Shown here: in pieces, positions 17,570 through 26,050 of the stretch | Layout of the letters: every line of letters begins with the position of its first letter | How positions within the stretch are numbered: position 1 is the first letter of the stretch | Origin: a virus | IMG/VR virus record: IMGVR_UViG_3300003690_000018 | Location: 1 to 44,180 of that record | Length of the DNA stretch: 44,180 bases | Direction: 5' to 3' (one strand) | Program-made: the position numbers and the translations under genes | Notes under the pieces: generated by a model | What the model saw: the letters and a program-made list of their open reading frames with translations, nothing else | What the model was told of the DNA's origin: nothing | Databases searched by the model: none

Positions 17570-19480
17570 TTACCTCGGCGGATTTCCCGCTCTTTGCTGT
17601 TGTCTCATCTTGACTTGCTCCGGGTCGGGTAGTACGTCATCGGGCGACATGGTTATCTGTGGAGGCTGAGCCTCGGCACTGAAGCCACTGGTCGGACTAC
17701 CTTGTGCCATCTCGGCTGGTGTTGCGCCAGTCTCCGCTTGCTGCAATAGCATCTGTAATGCTTCCGGCCCTCCGGCTTGCTGCATCACTGACGCTACCTG
17801 CATTAGATTAGTGACTTGCTCAGGAGTCAAGAGGGGCAGGCCTTCACCCGCAGCCTCAGCCTCCACACGCTTCTCTGCCAGCTTGACCATCTTCTCGTTC
17901 TCGTCCATCCATTGCTGCTCTGAGGCCTTGATAATGATCTCATCAATGGTCTTGGACTGTGTAGGCAGGAGCTGCTCTCTGATATGGCGCTGGCTTAGTT
18001 CTGGATGCGGAACTTCCAGGACGTGTTCCAGGATGTCTACGTCAGCCATGAGAGGCTTGCCATCTGAACCAGGCTCTCGATAAGCCGCAGCCAGTTGTGC
18101 TTTCACGGTGCGGTCTTGTGGTAGCTCCGGTGAGATGTTGACAATAACTGAATGGCGTCCCTTCACGTCAGAGGCCTTGATGCCTCTCATAGTCTTACGT
18201 GGGCGGCCCTTCTCTTCCATGTCTGCGTCCACAGGCACGTCCAGGTTGACGCCTTCTGAGCCTGCAAACATCTCTGCCATCTGCAAGAGCATGCCAAAGA
18301 GCCAACCAAGGGCAAGCTCCAGGTTTATCTTCTTGTCTGAAATCCTGTCCATGATGGTTCCAAGAACCTGTGACAGAGCAAATCCCGACTCAAGACTGGT
18401 GGGGGCCTCTCCAAATGCAAGCTCAGGTATACCTCCCAGGTTGATGTCGGACTGCAACTCGCCACGCAGGATGTTGATGACCTGTGCATTGGGAGTCGGG
18501 CTGATAACATCTATCTTGGAGCCAGTGGGTATTTCCTTCTCGACTCCCACAACTCCAGAGTCCAACATGACTGCCTCTCCCGTGGGAGATTGGACTAATA
18601 TCTTGGGCCAGTAGAAGAGGTCAACGCCGGTAGCCATCTTCGCCATCAAGGCGTAGATGTTCTTCAGGCTATCCATGATGGGGCCTAGTACAGACTGGTA
18701 TGCCCAACGTGCTGAAGACAGCGGAGTGTCAGAGCAGTACGCTTCCACTATGGGAACAAAGCCATAGCCGTGGTCGTTGTCCCAAACCAGCTCCTTGTTG
18801 ACAAGAACTACGTTGTGCTCGGAATCCCAGTATTCAATGAAGTGGACTTTCTTGTTCTCGTCCTTAGGCCAGTCCCTGGGTATAGTTCCACCACGGCTCT
18901 CTATTTGATGCTTGGCTTCCCATGCATACATTTCATACTCTTTGGTGTACCAAGCGATGCCGGAGTCTCCCCAGACTGTGTAGATGTTCAGTGGGTCAGG
19001 AATCTTGATGCGGAAGGGCAGGCCGTATTCATCATAGGACTGGTCGTAGTGAAGTTCAATAACTGCCCGTCCACGCAGCAGATACCAATAGACAAAGTGG
19101 CGCAGGAAGTTGGTCTTCGTCTCGCGCATGAACTGGTTGATGTAGCCTTCTATCCACTGTTCCAGCCTGGTGGTGTCGTCGCGTTCCTTGAGGCCGCTCT
19201 TGTGGGGCATGACCTGGATACCCATGTTGGCTCTCGTCATCAGAAGAGAGAGGTACTTCTCCAGGATGGCACGGCCACGGGCGGGGTGGTTGATTTTCGG
19301 CCCGGAGTTCTTGGTGTCAGCGGTGTCTTGTGGGATACCGTAGTCGGCCTTGAACAGACCTTCCACCTCTAAGGCAAAGTCCTTGGCACCATCAGCCTCG
19401 TAGATGGACTTCGCATGCTTGTGCTGAGTAAGCACCCATTCTTCTGAGTTGACGTAGTCACCTCTACTCATGTCTGCCAT
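17570..19480 (-). CDS. Portal protein
   Basis: 636 residues. It begins with a helical N-terminus, then HPARGRAILEKYLSLLMTRANMGIQV and NFLRHFVYWYLLRGRAVIELHYDQ, followed by IPDPLNIYTVWGD, which is characteristic of portal wing/clip regions. A Gln/Met-rich helical C-terminus (VTNLMQVASVMQQAGGPEALQMLLQQ) fits the portal crown/barrel. It directly follows TerL with a 1-bp overlap, the canonical order. It forms the dodecameric DNA entry channel. Confidence 0.85.
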   Translation of the reverse strand: MADMSRGDYVNSEEWVLTQHKHAKSIYEADGAKDFALEVEGLFKADYGIPQDTADTKNSGPKINHPARGRAILEKYLSLLMTRANMGIQVMPHKSGLKERDDTTRLEQWIEGYINQFMRETKTNFLRHFVYWYLLRGRAVIELHYDQSYDEYGLPFRIKIPDPLNIYTVWGDSGIAWYTKEYEMYAWEAKHQIESRGGTIPRDWPKDENKKVHFIEYWDSEHNVVLVNKELVWDNDHGYGFVPIVEAYCSDTPLSSARWAYQSVLGPIMDSLKNIYALMAKMATGVDLFYWPKILVQSPTGEAVMLDSGVVGVEKEIPTGSKIDVISPTPNAQVINILRGELQSDINLGGIPELAFGEAPTSLESGFALSQVLGTIMDRISDKKINLELALGWLFGMLLQMAEMFAGSEGVNLDVPVDADMEEKGRPRKTMRGIKASDVKGRHSVIVNISPELPQDRTVKAQLAAAYREPGSDGKPLMADVDILEHVLEVPHPELSQRHIREQLLPTQSKTIDEIIIKASEQQWMDENEKMVKLAEKRVEAEAAGEGLPLLTPEQVTNLMQVASVMQQAGGPEALQMLLQQAETGATPAEMAQGSPTSGFSAEAQPPQITMSPDDVLPDPEQVKMRQQQRAGNPPR

Positions 19481-21054
19481 TAGCGTATATCTCCAAAGTA
19501 TGCCCTGTCAATCTGCTGTGCAGGAGAGAGAGCCGGAAGGTTGCCAAATAGCGGGTCTCTCTCTTGAACGATACGAGCGTGTGACTTTCTCGGCAGCAGG
19601 TGTGCCGCTGTCTGCCACGCAAGATGCACGGCTTTGAGGACATCGTCATGCATGTTGCGAGCACCAAGCTTCACCCACTGGTCGCGGAATCTCTTGAGGA
19701 ATGGAAGCTGTTCGTCTGACACCTTTACCATACCTACCTGGAAATCCGGTGCCATCTCGTTCATGGAGCGCAGGATATTCTTTTTGGTTGTGATGGGGAT
19801 AAGGGCGTAGCGCACACCGCGCAGATTCATGCGTCTGATAAGGGCCTGGTAGTAATCCACACCGTCGCGGTTGACTTCTATTCCACTACGTATGGGGTTG
19901 TACTGGGCGGCATACTGAAAGAATACGTCCTCAGCCTCGGCTGCAATGATGCGCCCCTCGTAGCCATCCTCTACTACAAGGATGGGATTGGTGTTGACAA
20001 TAACGGCCAACGCAAAAAAGTCGGGGTCTCTGTTCTTCGTGTTCACAATCTGCTGAATCTTCTGCGCAAAGTCTATCCCGATGTAGCGGTCATACTCATG
20101 CTTGAACATCAGATGCGGGTAATCTCTCAGCCATTCAGCCCGTAGCCACTGTCCTTCGGCGGCTGATTCGATAGAGAGATACACAAGCTTGAAGTCGACT
20201 TCTCCAATTTCTGCACGTCGGCGCTCAAGACGTTCGAGCGGCCATTGCTCTGGCCAATAGCTCTTGCCCGTGTCGGTATGTATTGCAGGGTGGATGAAGA
20301 TTTGATACATACTCTTATTGTCAACCTCCACCGAAGAAAGATAACCGACCACGTCTTTTGGATTCCATCGGGTCTGAACGATAACAAGGTGGGCATCCTC
20401 CATAACTCTTGGGATAAATGTATCCTTCATGAAGCTGACCGTGTCGTTGCAAACCAGGTCAGAGTCCTTTGATTGACGGTCATGGATGTCATCAGCGAGC
20501 GCCAGGCCTGTTACACGCCTGCCGTTGATGTGTGACGAGGTAACACCACCACCGATGAGAGTAGGGTCTTTGCGTCCTGAGATTCGGGTACGCCAGTCTT
20601 CCATACTCATTGAAGTATCAATCACGCTGTAGCCGTCTCTTGACCACCCGCCTTTCTTGTCAGGTCTAACATGGGGGAATGTGAGTTTCCAGCCGGGATG
20701 GAAGTCTATTATGTTCGCTATCGTCATGGAGATAGAGTTCGCAATAGTCTCGCCAGCGCTGACAATCAGGTTGGAAGTATAGGGGTGCTTGCCAATCCAC
20801 CACGCCATGAGCGCCATTGTTACAGTAGTCTTGGCGCTCTCGGGTGGCGCGACAATGACCACCCGCTTGTTACTGAGTATCTCCGCAATCCAGCTCCTGT
20901 GGTGCTCGGCAAATATGACACGCTCACCATCGGGGGTGCGGAAGATTAGTTCGGCAAACGCACAGACAGCAGTAACGTCGTCACCGTTCGCACTGATGGC
21001 GAGTGACTGTTCGTATCGTTCCTCTATTTCGACGTCTGTAAAGTTCTTAGTCAT
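19480..21054 (-). CDS. terL: Terminase large subunit
   Basis: 524 residues. The ATPase has an atypical Walker A (VIVAPPESAKTTVT near residue 73), a Walker B-like ALADDIHD, and the coupling motif VQTRWNPKDVVGYL. The C-terminal nuclease domain shows YIGIDFAQ (first metal Asp) and MHDDVLKAVHLAW (late Asp). These are the standard TerL elements in order. The enzyme packages DNA into the prohead with ATP and cuts it. The ATG at 21054 overlaps the upstream stop (ATGA) and replaces a longer in-frame extension that lies inside that gene. Confidence 0.92.
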   Translation of the reverse strand: MTKNFTDVEIEERYEQSLAISANGDDVTAVCAFAELIFRTPDGERVIFAEHHRSWIAEILSNKRVVIVAPPESAKTTVTMALMAWWIGKHPYTSNLIVSAGETIANSISMTIANIIDFHPGWKLTFPHVRPDKKGGWSRDGYSVIDTSMSMEDWRTRISGRKDPTLIGGGVTSSHINGRRVTGLALADDIHDRQSKDSDLVCNDTVSFMKDTFIPRVMEDAHLVIVQTRWNPKDVVGYLSSVEVDNKSMYQIFIHPAIHTDTGKSYWPEQWPLERLERRRAEIGEVDFKLVYLSIESAAEGQWLRAEWLRDYPHLMFKHEYDRYIGIDFAQKIQQIVNTKNRDPDFFALAVIVNTNPILVVEDGYEGRIIAAEAEDVFFQYAAQYNPIRSGIEVNRDGVDYYQALIRRMNLRGVRYALIPITTKKNILRSMNEMAPDFQVGMVKVSDEQLPFLKRFRDQWVKLGARNMHDDVLKAVHLAWQTAAHLLPRKSHARIVQERDPLFGNLPALSPAQQIDRAYFGDIR

Positions 21055-21278
21055 CCCTTTAGCAACATAAACATAATAGCCCCAAGGGCAGGCAGTAGTC
21101 CGGCGGCAAAGCCCCATACTCCCGACTTCACCTTGAGACTTGAGATGTCCTCTGCCATTACGATACGAAACTCTTTTAGCTCAGTGCGCAACTTGGCAAT
21201 GTCATCCCCTTGAACTTCGAGCTTGTCAAGAACCATGAGCTGGTGCATTGCCCAGCCGTTAGTAGGTACGGGTGTCAT
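21051..21278 (-). CDS. Small tail-anchored membrane protein upstream of TerL (holin-like)
   Basis: 75 residues: a charged, helical, coiled-coil-like middle (LDKLEVQGDDIAKLRTELKEFRI) and a C-terminal hydrophobic helix (GVWGFAAGLLPALGAIMFMLL) ending KG. The layout resembles XhlA-type haemolysin/holin accessory proteins. It overlaps both neighbours by 4 bp (ATGA). A lysis role is possible, but a holin candidate also exists at 35387-35716. Confidence 0.6.
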   Translation of the reverse strand: MTPVPTNGWAMHQLMVLDKLEVQGDDIAKLRTELKEFRIVMAEDISSLKVKSGVWGFAAGLLPALGAIMFMLLKG

Positions 21279-22156
21279 CTTGTGACAATCTTCAGCCTTT
21301 CATTGGCGACGTTGGGGGCACTGTCGTTCCCCTTGAAGGGCGCGAAGTGAACCACTATCCCGGCCACGGGTAATGGGAAGTATCCCTTTACCTCCGAGTA
21401 GGTAGTCACGCCATCCACGTTGGTCTTGAGGAAGGAACCGGCGTAGGCTCCCCACCGTACTGAGTATTCGATTTTGTTGGTTCTAACATTGAGTCCTTCG
21501 ACCTGCTCGGCTTGTATGCCTGTATTGTGGGAATGCCCAAATATTGCCAGGTCGCACTCGTGGTTCCATAGGAAGCGCTGCATGTTGAGCGCCTTGGCCC
21601 CGGCGAGCTTACCGCCGACAAATCCGTGATGTAGGGCAATACGGATATTACTGGACATCCTGTTGCCGCGACTACTCCGTCTAATAAAGTGGAGATTGAG
21701 CCAACCAGAGTAACCGAAGGCGAGCTGTGTCTCGGGCGGGAATCCACCAGCATCTTTGATGCCTGTAACGATTTCTGAATAGACGTCTCGTTCATAATGT
21801 TTGTGTACTGCCGACTCGTGATTTCCTTCCAGGAGTCCCAAGCACTTAGATGCTATGGGCTTTAGGAGGGCAAGGATATGTCTACTCTGAGCCTTGGCCA
21901 AATCTCCAAGGTGCTCCATATTTATCCACGGAGCGAGGGCGCTCACATTAAAGCGTGGGTCTGAGCGATTGATGTAGTCGCAGTAATCCCCCATCCCCAA
22001 CCAGTACGCATTGTCATCGGCCTCTATCTCTTTTACCAAGGCTCTTAGAGAATCGAGGTCGCAGGCCGCTGCTCCATCGTGGATGTCACCGAAGGGGTAC
22101 AGTCGGAATGTATCCGACCGCGAACTTACTTCGATGTCACGTTTGATTACCCTCAC
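21275..22156 (-). CDS. Calcineurin-like metallophosphoesterase
   Basis: 293 residues with the complete motif set: FGDIHDG near residue 24, GMGDYCDY near 55, LEGNHES near 111, LHHGFVG near 175 and GHSHNTG near 208. These ligand a dinuclear metal centre for phosphodiester or phosphomonoester hydrolysis. The substrate is unknown; phage members may act on nucleotides or nucleic acid. It is the second gene of the leftward virion operon, coupled by ATGA to the next. A sigma70-like promoter lies so close (-10 ends 9 nt before GTG) that the transcript may be almost leaderless. Confidence 0.85.
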   Translation of the reverse strand: MRVIKRDIEVSSRSDTFRLYPFGDIHDGAAACDLDSLRALVKEIEADDNAYWLGMGDYCDYINRSDPRFNVSALAPWINMEHLGDLAKAQSRHILALLKPIASKCLGLLEGNHESAVHKHYERDVYSEIVTGIKDAGGFPPETQLAFGYSGWLNLHFIRRSSRGNRMSSNIRIALHHGFVGGKLAGAKALNMQRFLWNHECDLAIFGHSHNTGIQAEQVEGLNVRTNKIEYSVRWGAYAGSFLKTNVDGVTTYSEVKGYFPLPVAGIVVHFAPFKGNDSAPNVANERLKIVTR

Positions 22157-22164
22157 GCCCTAAC

Positions 22165-22194
22165 ATTGTAGATTGAAACTGCAGTTATGGTCAA
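22165..22194 (-). promoter_or_regulatory. Promoter for the metallophosphoesterase-terminase operon
   Basis: On the minus strand TTGACC (22189-22194) is followed after 18 nt by TACAAT (22165-22170). The -35 is part of the recurrent 11-mer TTGACCATAAC. The GTG start at 22156 follows within 8 nt of the -10. Confidence 0.6.
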
Positions 22195-22230
22195 CCTGGG
22201 AAAACTATCTTCTACTTGCGATGGTTCCCG

Positions 22231-22548
22231 TTACGGTAGCACCATTTCAGGGAACAGGATTGCGAAGTCCGCTCGGCACGACTCCATGGTCAGAGGATTG
22301 AGATAGAAAATCGCCTGGCGCATCATGCTCAACAGCAAGCAGTCTCTCTCCATTGCCGTCACTCCCACGAAGTTCATCGCCACCGACACAGCAAGCAACA
22401 CAGCCAGTATCAGAATACAACTGCCCAGGATAACGAAGTAGCCACGCATCTGTAGGATGTCATCCTGTAGCTCTAATAGTGTCGGCTCGCGCCTGTCATC
22501 GTGTCTGTATATTCCATCAATATCGTCATTATCCGCAATGTCGTCCAT
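22231..22548 (-). CDS. Single-pass membrane protein, unknown
   Basis: 105 residues. An acidic N-terminus (MDDIADNDDIDGIYRHDD) precedes one strong transmembrane helix near residues 37-62 (YFVILGSCILILAVLLAVSVAMNFVG). Two cysteines lie in the C-terminal half. It is the first gene of the leftward virion operon. No family recognised; no strong Shine-Dalgarno visible. Confidence 0.5.
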   Translation of the reverse strand: MDDIADNDDIDGIYRHDDRREPTLLELQDDILQMRGYFVILGSCILILAVLLAVSVAMNFVGVTAMERDCLLLSMMRQAIFYLNPLTMESCRADFAILFPEMVLP

Positions 22549-22615
22549 GGCAATATTACCAGTATCCTTTCCGATACCCTTCCGTAGTTACGTTCTATGC
22601 ATTATTCTACGACAA

Positions 22616-22624
22616 GTGTTACAA
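22616..22624 (+). promoter_or_regulatory. Extended -10 promoter candidate for the 22.8-kb rightward genes
   Basis: TGTTACAAT matches the extended -10 form TGnTATAAT at five of six core bases. No convincing -35 is seen. It would start RNA near 22631, right at the first leader hairpin. Confidence 0.35.
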
Positions 22625-22630
22625 TGACAC

Positions 22631-22777
22631 CAGGTCTGAGGGGGGTTATACCAGAGCCCTCCCCTCAGACCCAACCTTCATCCTGAGCGCTTTTAGCGCC
22701 AGTCACTCCGCCAGCGCCCCTTGCCATTCCAAAAGCCTTGGGGCGCTGGCTTTTTAATACACCCAGGAGAAGAAGAT
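22631..22777 (+). ncRNA. Structured leader or small RNA ahead of the rightward operon
   Basis: The 147-nt gap before the ATG at 22778 holds an 11-bp stem (22633-22643 with 22661-22671), a short GCGC hairpin near 22687-22698, and a 10-bp GC-rich terminator stem. Together they look like an attenuated leader or a terminated small RNA. The promoter at its 5' end is weakly supported. Confidence 0.45.
22711..22755 (+). terminator. Intrinsic terminator/attenuator
   Basis: Arms CCAGCGCCCC (22711-22720) and GGGGCGCTGG (22740-22749) pair perfectly and are followed by CTTTTT. It lies just 23 nt before the next ATG, so it either ends a small RNA or attenuates the downstream gene. Confidence 0.7.
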
Positions 22778-23611
22778 ATGCTTTTGAACCCTGGCTTTGA
22801 AGCCGGACAGTGGTATCAGAAAGAGGACGATAGATTTTCAAGGGATGACGTCCGCTTTGGGCCGATACCGGAAATGGCAATCCCTAACGGGTGGGAGCTC
22901 GAATACGCGCTATCACCAATTAGGGATGACTTCTTCTACCATCCGACTAAGTCCACGCCGCTACTGCCCAACCAGACGCAGGGATACGGTAGGCCCGAGG
23001 TAGTAACGTGGCTCAATGACAATTTCGGGCCCGACTTTCAGCATGCCTACGCATGGCGTGATGGAGTATATACACTAAAAATATTCACCGCATACTATCC
23101 CGTATGGTGGCGGTTACATCAAAATGTCAGCGGACTAACTCCAGGAGAGTCGTATTTATTCCTGGCACCAATATTTCAGGAACTAATTTCACACTACAAT
23201 CCAACGATTGTGGCTCCCGATCAAATGTCGGGCGAAATACGAGTGTCCGTCGGGCAAGACATCGACAATCCTCGGAAAACAACTGGGTGGCTCAACGGAA
23301 ACCATATTCCATTTATGCAGTGGAATATTCTTCGACTCCCTTTCTCTGCCGAGGATACTCAGGAGCGAATACACGTTGAAGGGCGCGCCCCCTGGGGACT
23401 GGATAATGTAGCATTTTTTCTAGATGGTCTGTCCCTGAGAGCTGTTTCCCCTCCAGATGAAAATCAAACGCCCGACAGCAACGAATACAATATGTTAGAT
23501 TCTATCGAGAATAACCTCGAATTCATAGAGGTTATGGTTGATGACATATTTGGCTACGTCAAAAACCTTCGCGAATTTGGCGGGGACAGTGACGGGAGCG
23601 ATGCGAGGTGA
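22778..23611 (+). CDS. Carbohydrate-binding-like beta-sandwich protein
   Basis: 277 residues. It starts MLLNPGFEAGQWYQ, continues to IPNGWELEYAL, then YTLKIFTAYYPVWWRLHQNVSGLTPGESYLFLAPIF. This is the layout of family-4-type carbohydrate-binding modules and other galactose-binding-like folds: N-x-G-F-E opening, Trp-rich middle, GLxPGxxY strand. The C-terminal 50 residues are acidic with a helical segment (NMLDSIENNLEFIEVMVDD). There is no signal peptide. AGGAG precedes the ATG. It overlaps the methyltransferase by 4 bp (GTGA). Glycan recognition on the host surface or in the wall is likely; it could also be a virion accessory protein. Confidence 0.6.
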   Translation: MLLNPGFEAGQWYQKEDDRFSRDDVRFGPIPEMAIPNGWELEYALSPIRDDFFYHPTKSTPLLPNQTQGYGRPEVVTWLNDNFGPDFQHAYAWRDGVYTLKIFTAYYPVWWRLHQNVSGLTPGESYLFLAPIFQELISHYNPTIVAPDQMSGEIRVSVGQDIDNPRKTTGWLNGNHIPFMQWNILRLPFSAEDTQERIHVEGRAPWGLDNVAFFLDGLSLRAVSPPDENQTPDSNEYNMLDSIENNLEFIEVMVDDIFGYVKNLREFGGDSDGSDAR

Positions 23612-24636
23612 TCACCCAGGCTAACGCATTACAGCTGCCGCTGGCCGATGGTGTGGTGCAGACTTGCATCACCAGCCCGCCTTATTGGGGACTCCGCGAT
23701 TACGGGGAACCCAACCAGCTGGGTCTCGAACATACTCCCGAAGAGTATGTGGATAACATGGTGACTGTGTTCCGGGAAGTGTGGAGAGTTCTTAGGCCGG
23801 ATGGGACGCTGTGGTTGAATTTGGGTGATAGCTACAGTGGGAGCGGAAAGGGTAGAAACTCCGATGGGACACACCAAGACAGCGAAGGGTGGAAACAAGG
23901 AACAAGTCGCGGAACAATTGAAGGACATTTATTTGGTGGCAATGTCCCTACCGGCCTAAAACCCAAAGACCTTTGCGGCATCCCCTGGCGCGTCGCCTTC
24001 GCATTACAGGCTGACGGGTGGTATCTCCGCTCGGACATTATATGGCACAAGCCGAACCCGATGCCTGAGAGTGTGACGGACAGACCAACGAAGGCGCATG
24101 AGTACGTGTTCCTGCTCAGTAAGAAGCCGCGCTATTATTATGATGCTGATGCGATAAGGGAGCCGCACACATGGGTGGAGAATCGACCTTCTGGAATGGA
24201 GCGGAACGCCGAAGCGTACAGAGAAAAGGTGAAACACTCTAACAATAAGTACGGCGGCGGCGGTAGTGGGTTTCAGGGACATTCGGGAAGTACGAAGGCA
24301 GATGGTACGTCACTGAATCACCCCGGTGGCCGCAACAAACGAACTGTGTGGAGTGTCACAACGCATTCCTACAGCGGCGCGCACTACGCAACGTTCCCAC
24401 CAGACTTGGTAAGGCCAATGGTGCTGGCGGGTGCGCCTGCTGGCGGGTTGGTTCTCGACCCGTTCTGTGGCAGCGGAACAGTGGGTGAAGTCTGCCGCAT
24501 GCTACCGGAGCCGCGTCACTTTATCGGCTTCGACATATCCCACGAGTATTTGTCCACGCAGGCGATAGTTCGAAGCGAGCAGCGAACCCCGGCCAAACTC
24601 TTGAAGGACTTGCCGATGTTCGCTGCGATGCCGTAG
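23608..24636 (+). CDS. Beta-class DNA methyltransferase, orphan
   Basis: 342 residues. Motif IV TSPPYWGLRDYG lies near residue 22 and the AdoMet motif DPFCGSGTVGEV near 289, the permuted order of beta-class N4-cytosine/N6-adenine enzymes. A target-recognition region lies between, including a Gly-rich stretch near 210-230. SPPY is more often N4-cytosine, but N6-adenine is possible. No restriction endonuclease gene is adjacent, so protection against host restriction or regulation is the likely role. It starts at GTG overlapping the previous stop. Confidence 0.88.
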   Translation: MITQANALQLPLADGVVQTCITSPPYWGLRDYGEPNQLGLEHTPEEYVDNMVTVFREVWRVLRPDGTLWLNLGDSYSGSGKGRNSDGTHQDSEGWKQGTSRGTIEGHLFGGNVPTGLKPKDLCGIPWRVAFALQADGWYLRSDIIWHKPNPMPESVTDRPTKAHEYVFLLSKKPRYYYDADAIREPHTWVENRPSGMERNAEAYREKVKHSNNKYGGGGSGFQGHSGSTKADGTSLNHPGGRNKRTVWSVTTHSYSGAHYATFPPDLVRPMVLAGAPAGGLVLDPFCGSGTVGEVCRMLPEPRHFIGFDISHEYLSTQAIVRSEQRTPAKLLKDLPMFAAMP

Positions 24637-24712
24637 CAATATGATAATAGACGTTGAGGCACCTGCAACCGAGGGGCATTATTCGGTCGGTACGACCAGG
24701 AGGGTAAATCCA

Positions 24713-25287
24713 GTGAGAATGAAAAAAGCAGATTGGAAAAGGAATGCCTTGCTTGCAATAATCACGGCAGCCATGCTATTGGCGGGAGCGTTCACCTACC
24801 TTGTTGAGGGTACAAACCCCGAAACAATAACAGTGAATAATTTCTCGCTCGATATTGACGGCGACGGAAACCCGGAATATATAGTTTCCATGGAGTATAT
24901 CCCCTACCGCCCTTTTCCAACAGCCCCGACAGCGGAGCAATAATAACTCCCGAAACGCCTGCTGTTGGGGAGATAAATCTAACCAGAGTCAAAATCTCTC
25001 ATTATTGGCCGCCACTGGGGGGCACTAATTGTTTCCTATTCCGGAATGGTATTTGCATGAGCAATATGGCCTCGGGCGAACCCTGGCTACCCTGGGTAGG
25101 GTCAGCGGCTGCCTGCCCGCCGGACTGGCCGTTCTGGACGCGCCTAATGCTGCCAGGCGGTCAATGGTTTACCTGCCTCGACCGGGGAGGAGCCATCAAG
25201 GGGAACTGGATCGATTTGCTGGTCGAGGTCCCACCTGTCCCATTCGGGACAGAATTGAACGTGAGCGTAATATGGCCAGGGAACTGA
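24713..25287 (+). CDS. Membrane-anchored 3D-domain lysin, split by a candidate programmed -1 frameshift
   Basis: Frame one starts at GTG 24713 with AGGAGG 8 nt upstream and encodes a basic N-terminus, a transmembrane helix (ALLAIITAAMLLAGAFTYLV) and a linker, ending at TAA 24941-24943. Frame -1 is open from 24859 to TGA 25285-25287 and encodes a 3D/double-psi-barrel domain: VKISHYWPPLGGTNC, then CLDRGGAIKGNWIDLLVE, matching the D-x-G-G-A-I-K-G-x-x-I-D-L core of the MltA/3D lytic transglycosylase group. The only ATG in that frame (25057) falls inside the domain, so it needs upstream sequence. The heptamer CCCTTTT (24910-24916) is in the correct phase to join both frames, giving about 191 residues. 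An assembly indel or a decayed gene remains possible. Confidence 0.65.
24910..24968 (+). promoter_or_regulatory. Candidate -1 frameshift site with downstream stem
   Basis: C-CCT-TTT fits X-XXY-YYZ in the frame of the upstream ORF. Arms CCAACAGC (24917-24924) and GCTGTTGG (24961-24968) form an 8-bp stem directly after it. The spacer is shorter than the usual 5-9 nt, which weakens the case. Confidence 0.5.
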
Positions 25288-25607
25288 CAGACGAAGAACT
25301 GGAACACCTCACCTGGAGAGCCTCCGAGTACGGCTACGACTCCCCAGGTGACGGCTCCCACTACACTATCCACCACGCTATCCTCACCAAACAAGACGTA
25401 AGAAGCATGCCTCCCCAAGAGCAAGCCAAAATAGACACCATCTACAACTACCTGCTCATTCCCCTCAATACCCACGTCGACGGCCTTATCCCCTCCCGGG
25501 CACAGGCAGCCGAACGCCTCATCCATATCTATAGCGAAGATACCATCTATCACTGGTTCAATAGCATAAAGTTCAAAGTCCCAAGAATCCTGCCAAGGGT
25601 CTGGTAA
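25272..25607 (+). CDS. Small hypothetical protein (111 aa)
   Basis: Starts ATG at 25272 (MARELTDEELEHLTWRASEYG), overlapping the 3D-domain frame by 16 bp. An in-frame upstream extension to 25029 exists, but it lies over the 3D-domain coding sequence and has shadow-like composition. The protein is mixed charged/aromatic with HYTIHHAILTKQDVRSM and ends RILPRVW. No family is recognised. It ends the rightward mini-operon. Confidence 0.6.
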   Translation: MARELTDEELEHLTWRASEYGYDSPGDGSHYTIHHAILTKQDVRSMPPQEQAKIDTIYNYLLIPLNTHVDGLIPSRAQAAERLIHIYSEDTIYHWFNSIKFKVPRILPRVW

Positions 25608-25804
25608 GAGGATAAAAATTTGTCTAGGGGTGAGGTCGGTGGATGTGGCTAGTTGGCTGGTGGTATAGGGGATGGGGGTGGTGTCTGCTTCGATGTCGTT
25701 CTTGTTGTTGATGTCCGCCACCCACAACCCACACACTACCATTTACTCCACACAACTACACACGCCAGGCGCACTCCAGCTTGACATAACACGCGGCCAG
25801 CTTC

Positions 25805-25835
25805 ACCATAACAGTCCCTCCCCCCCTGTTATGGT
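25805..25835. repeat. 10-bp inverted repeat ACCATAACAG/CTGTTATGGT
   Basis: Arms 25805-25814 and 25826-25835 with an 11-nt C-rich loop. The arms contain the CATAAC core of the recurrent motif, so this may be a two-sided binding site. Confidence 0.7.
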
Positions 25836-25888
25836 CTACTCTTTGGCACTCAACCCGCGCGAGTGCAAGTACTTATGTCTACTTATCC

Positions 25889-25899
25889 TTGACCATAAC
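25889..25899 (+). promoter_or_regulatory. TTGACCATAAC motif copy
   Basis: Exact 11-mer between the two 31-bp repeats. No -10 follows at usual spacing. Confidence 0.4.
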
Positions 25900-25958
25900 C
25901 CCCGCCGCTGCCAGCCAGGCGCACTCCAGCTTGACATAACACGCAAGAAAATTGGCAA

Positions 25959-26050
25959 AGCGATAGCTCGCGGACGGCTTTGGTGCCCACGAGCTATCGA
26001 CTATCGCTATGTAGTTGTTTGGCTGCAGTCTAGCGACTGCGTGCGCTAGG
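25959..26050. other. Cluster of competing hairpins
   Basis: CGATAGCTCG (25961-25970) pairs perfectly with 25990-25999. The overlapping AGCGATAG (25959-25966) can pair instead with CTATCGCT (26003-26010). Two further stems follow (GCAGT/ACTGC, and CTAGCG/CGCTAG near 26030-26049). This is either a structured RNA or an origin-type element. Confidence 0.5.

Larger units (their letters stand above)
25764..25944. repeat. 31-bp direct repeat (two copies) containing TTGACATAACACGC
   Basis: 25764-25794 and 25914-25944 are identical over 31 bp, 150 bp apart. The 3' half, TTGACATAACACGC, recurs in shortened form at 26947-26960 and 27689-27701. Iteron-like or operator-like. Confidence 0.85.

Noticed and set aside
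25029-25607. A 192-aa ORF reading through the 3D-domain region
   Set aside because: Its first 80 codons lie over the 3D-domain coding frame and have shadow composition; the gene starts at ATG 25272.
25161-25742. Long minus-strand ORF of 193 aa
   Set aside because: It is antisense to two supported genes, is Val/Asp/Gly-biased as expected for a mirror frame, and lacks a ribosome site.
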